This document shows positions 13,923 through 14,032 of a DNA stretch of 14,032 nt, one piece after another. Location of the stretch: the NCBI GenBank assembly GCA_026992705.1, contig JALWYT010000259.1, positions 1-14,032 on the forward strand. Reading direction: 5' to 3'. Position 1 is the stretch's first letter; every line of letters starts with the position of its first letter. The position numbers were made by a program, and so were the translations under genes. The DNA comes from Thiotrichaceae bacterium (lineage in GTDB: Bacteria; Pseudomonadota; Gammaproteobacteria; Thiotrichales; Thiotrichaceae). Under the pieces are notes generated by a model. The model was not told the origin of the DNA. It saw nothing but the letters and a program-made list of their open reading frames with translations, and did not search any database.

Positions 13923-14032
13923 TCTATATAGAAGTTGCTAAGTGATTGATTATTCGGGCTTAGGCAGCAGGGATGCTGCCTTAGAGCTTACATGGATGTA
14001 TTTACAGCGTCCTGAATAATCAATTACTTAGC
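13904..14032 (+). repeat. Composite inverted-repeat element with GGA-loop hairpins
   Basis: A first arm pair TAGCAACT (13904-13911)/AGTTGCTA (13933-13940) partly overlaps a second, 22-bp inverted repeat at 13937-13958 and 14011-14032 with 20 of 22 positions complementary. Inside the latter are two hairpins: AGGCAGC (13962-13968) and GCTGCCT (13975-13981) around loop AGGGAT, and the near-perfect palindrome TACATGGATGTA (13989-14000) exposing GGA. The element reaches the window edge, so its right limit is unknown. Related copies are at 11505-11605 and possibly at 4-56. Confidence 0.7.

Larger units (their letters stand above)
13413..14032. other. Repeat-rich region upstream of algZ
   Basis: These 620 bases contain no gene I would defend. 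Closest to algZ is a probable leader/promoter region with the inverted repeat GATACC (13465-13470)/GGTATC (13490-13495). Then come the CTGATTAAGT-bounded element with a GTAG palindrome (13565-13676), a doubtful small reading frame, and the composite hairpin element running to the window edge (13904-14032). Confidence 0.6.

Overview
This window comes from the chromosome of an AT-rich gammaproteobacterium. YciO, TsaC, YciB, YciI, the long form of TrpS, Fur and the AlgZ/AlgR-type pair all read as gammaproteobacterial versions, and several resemble Pseudomonas or related free-living lineages more than enteric ones. Two features hint at a sulfur-oxidising or otherwise energy-limited life: a secreted Gly/Asn-rich protein resembling sulfur-globule envelope proteins, and a K+-independent membrane H+-pyrophosphatase. 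The lineage assignment (for example Thiotrichales-like) is inference.

Layout. Positions 1-206 hold no gene, only small hairpins and a possible decayed repeat. From 3053 down to 207 (minus strand) runs a cluster yciB-yciI-ppiC-type foldase-tsaC-FUN14-family protein, with very short gaps except for a 13-bp hairpin between the foldase gene and tsaC. Divergently, yciO-M50 protease-trpS (3164-5692, plus strand) form a compact unit ending in a strong bidirectional terminator. Facing it is the secreted Gly/Asn-rich protein gene with its own good promoter. Then, all on the minus strand, come hemE, yqeY and rpsU (transcribed rpsU-yqeY-hemE), fur, hppA and the two-component pair algZ-algR. The final 620 bases (13413-14032) contain no confident gene and are made largely of repeat elements.

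How the genes work together. Most are housekeeping: tRNA t6A formation (tsaC), tRNA-Trp charging (trpS), translation (rpsU), haem synthesis (hemE), iron control (fur), envelope biology (yciB, periplasmic foldase, M50 protease) and PPi-driven proton pumping (hppA). The AlgZ/AlgR-type pair is a membrane sensor kinase plus LytTR regulator, here without the hemCD genes that follow it in Pseudomonas.

The most unusual content is non-coding. A composite inverted-repeat element at the right edge (about 13904-14032) carries two GGA-loop hairpins, AGGGAT and TACATGGATGTA, resembling CsrA/RsmA binding sites. A degenerate copy without the hairpins lies at about 11505-11605 and a possible decayed copy at the left edge. 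A second repeat family has the REP architecture (GTAG plus palindrome) at 7764-7813 and 13579-13634, and a CTGATTAAGT inverted repeat recurs at 9148-9201 and 13565-13676.
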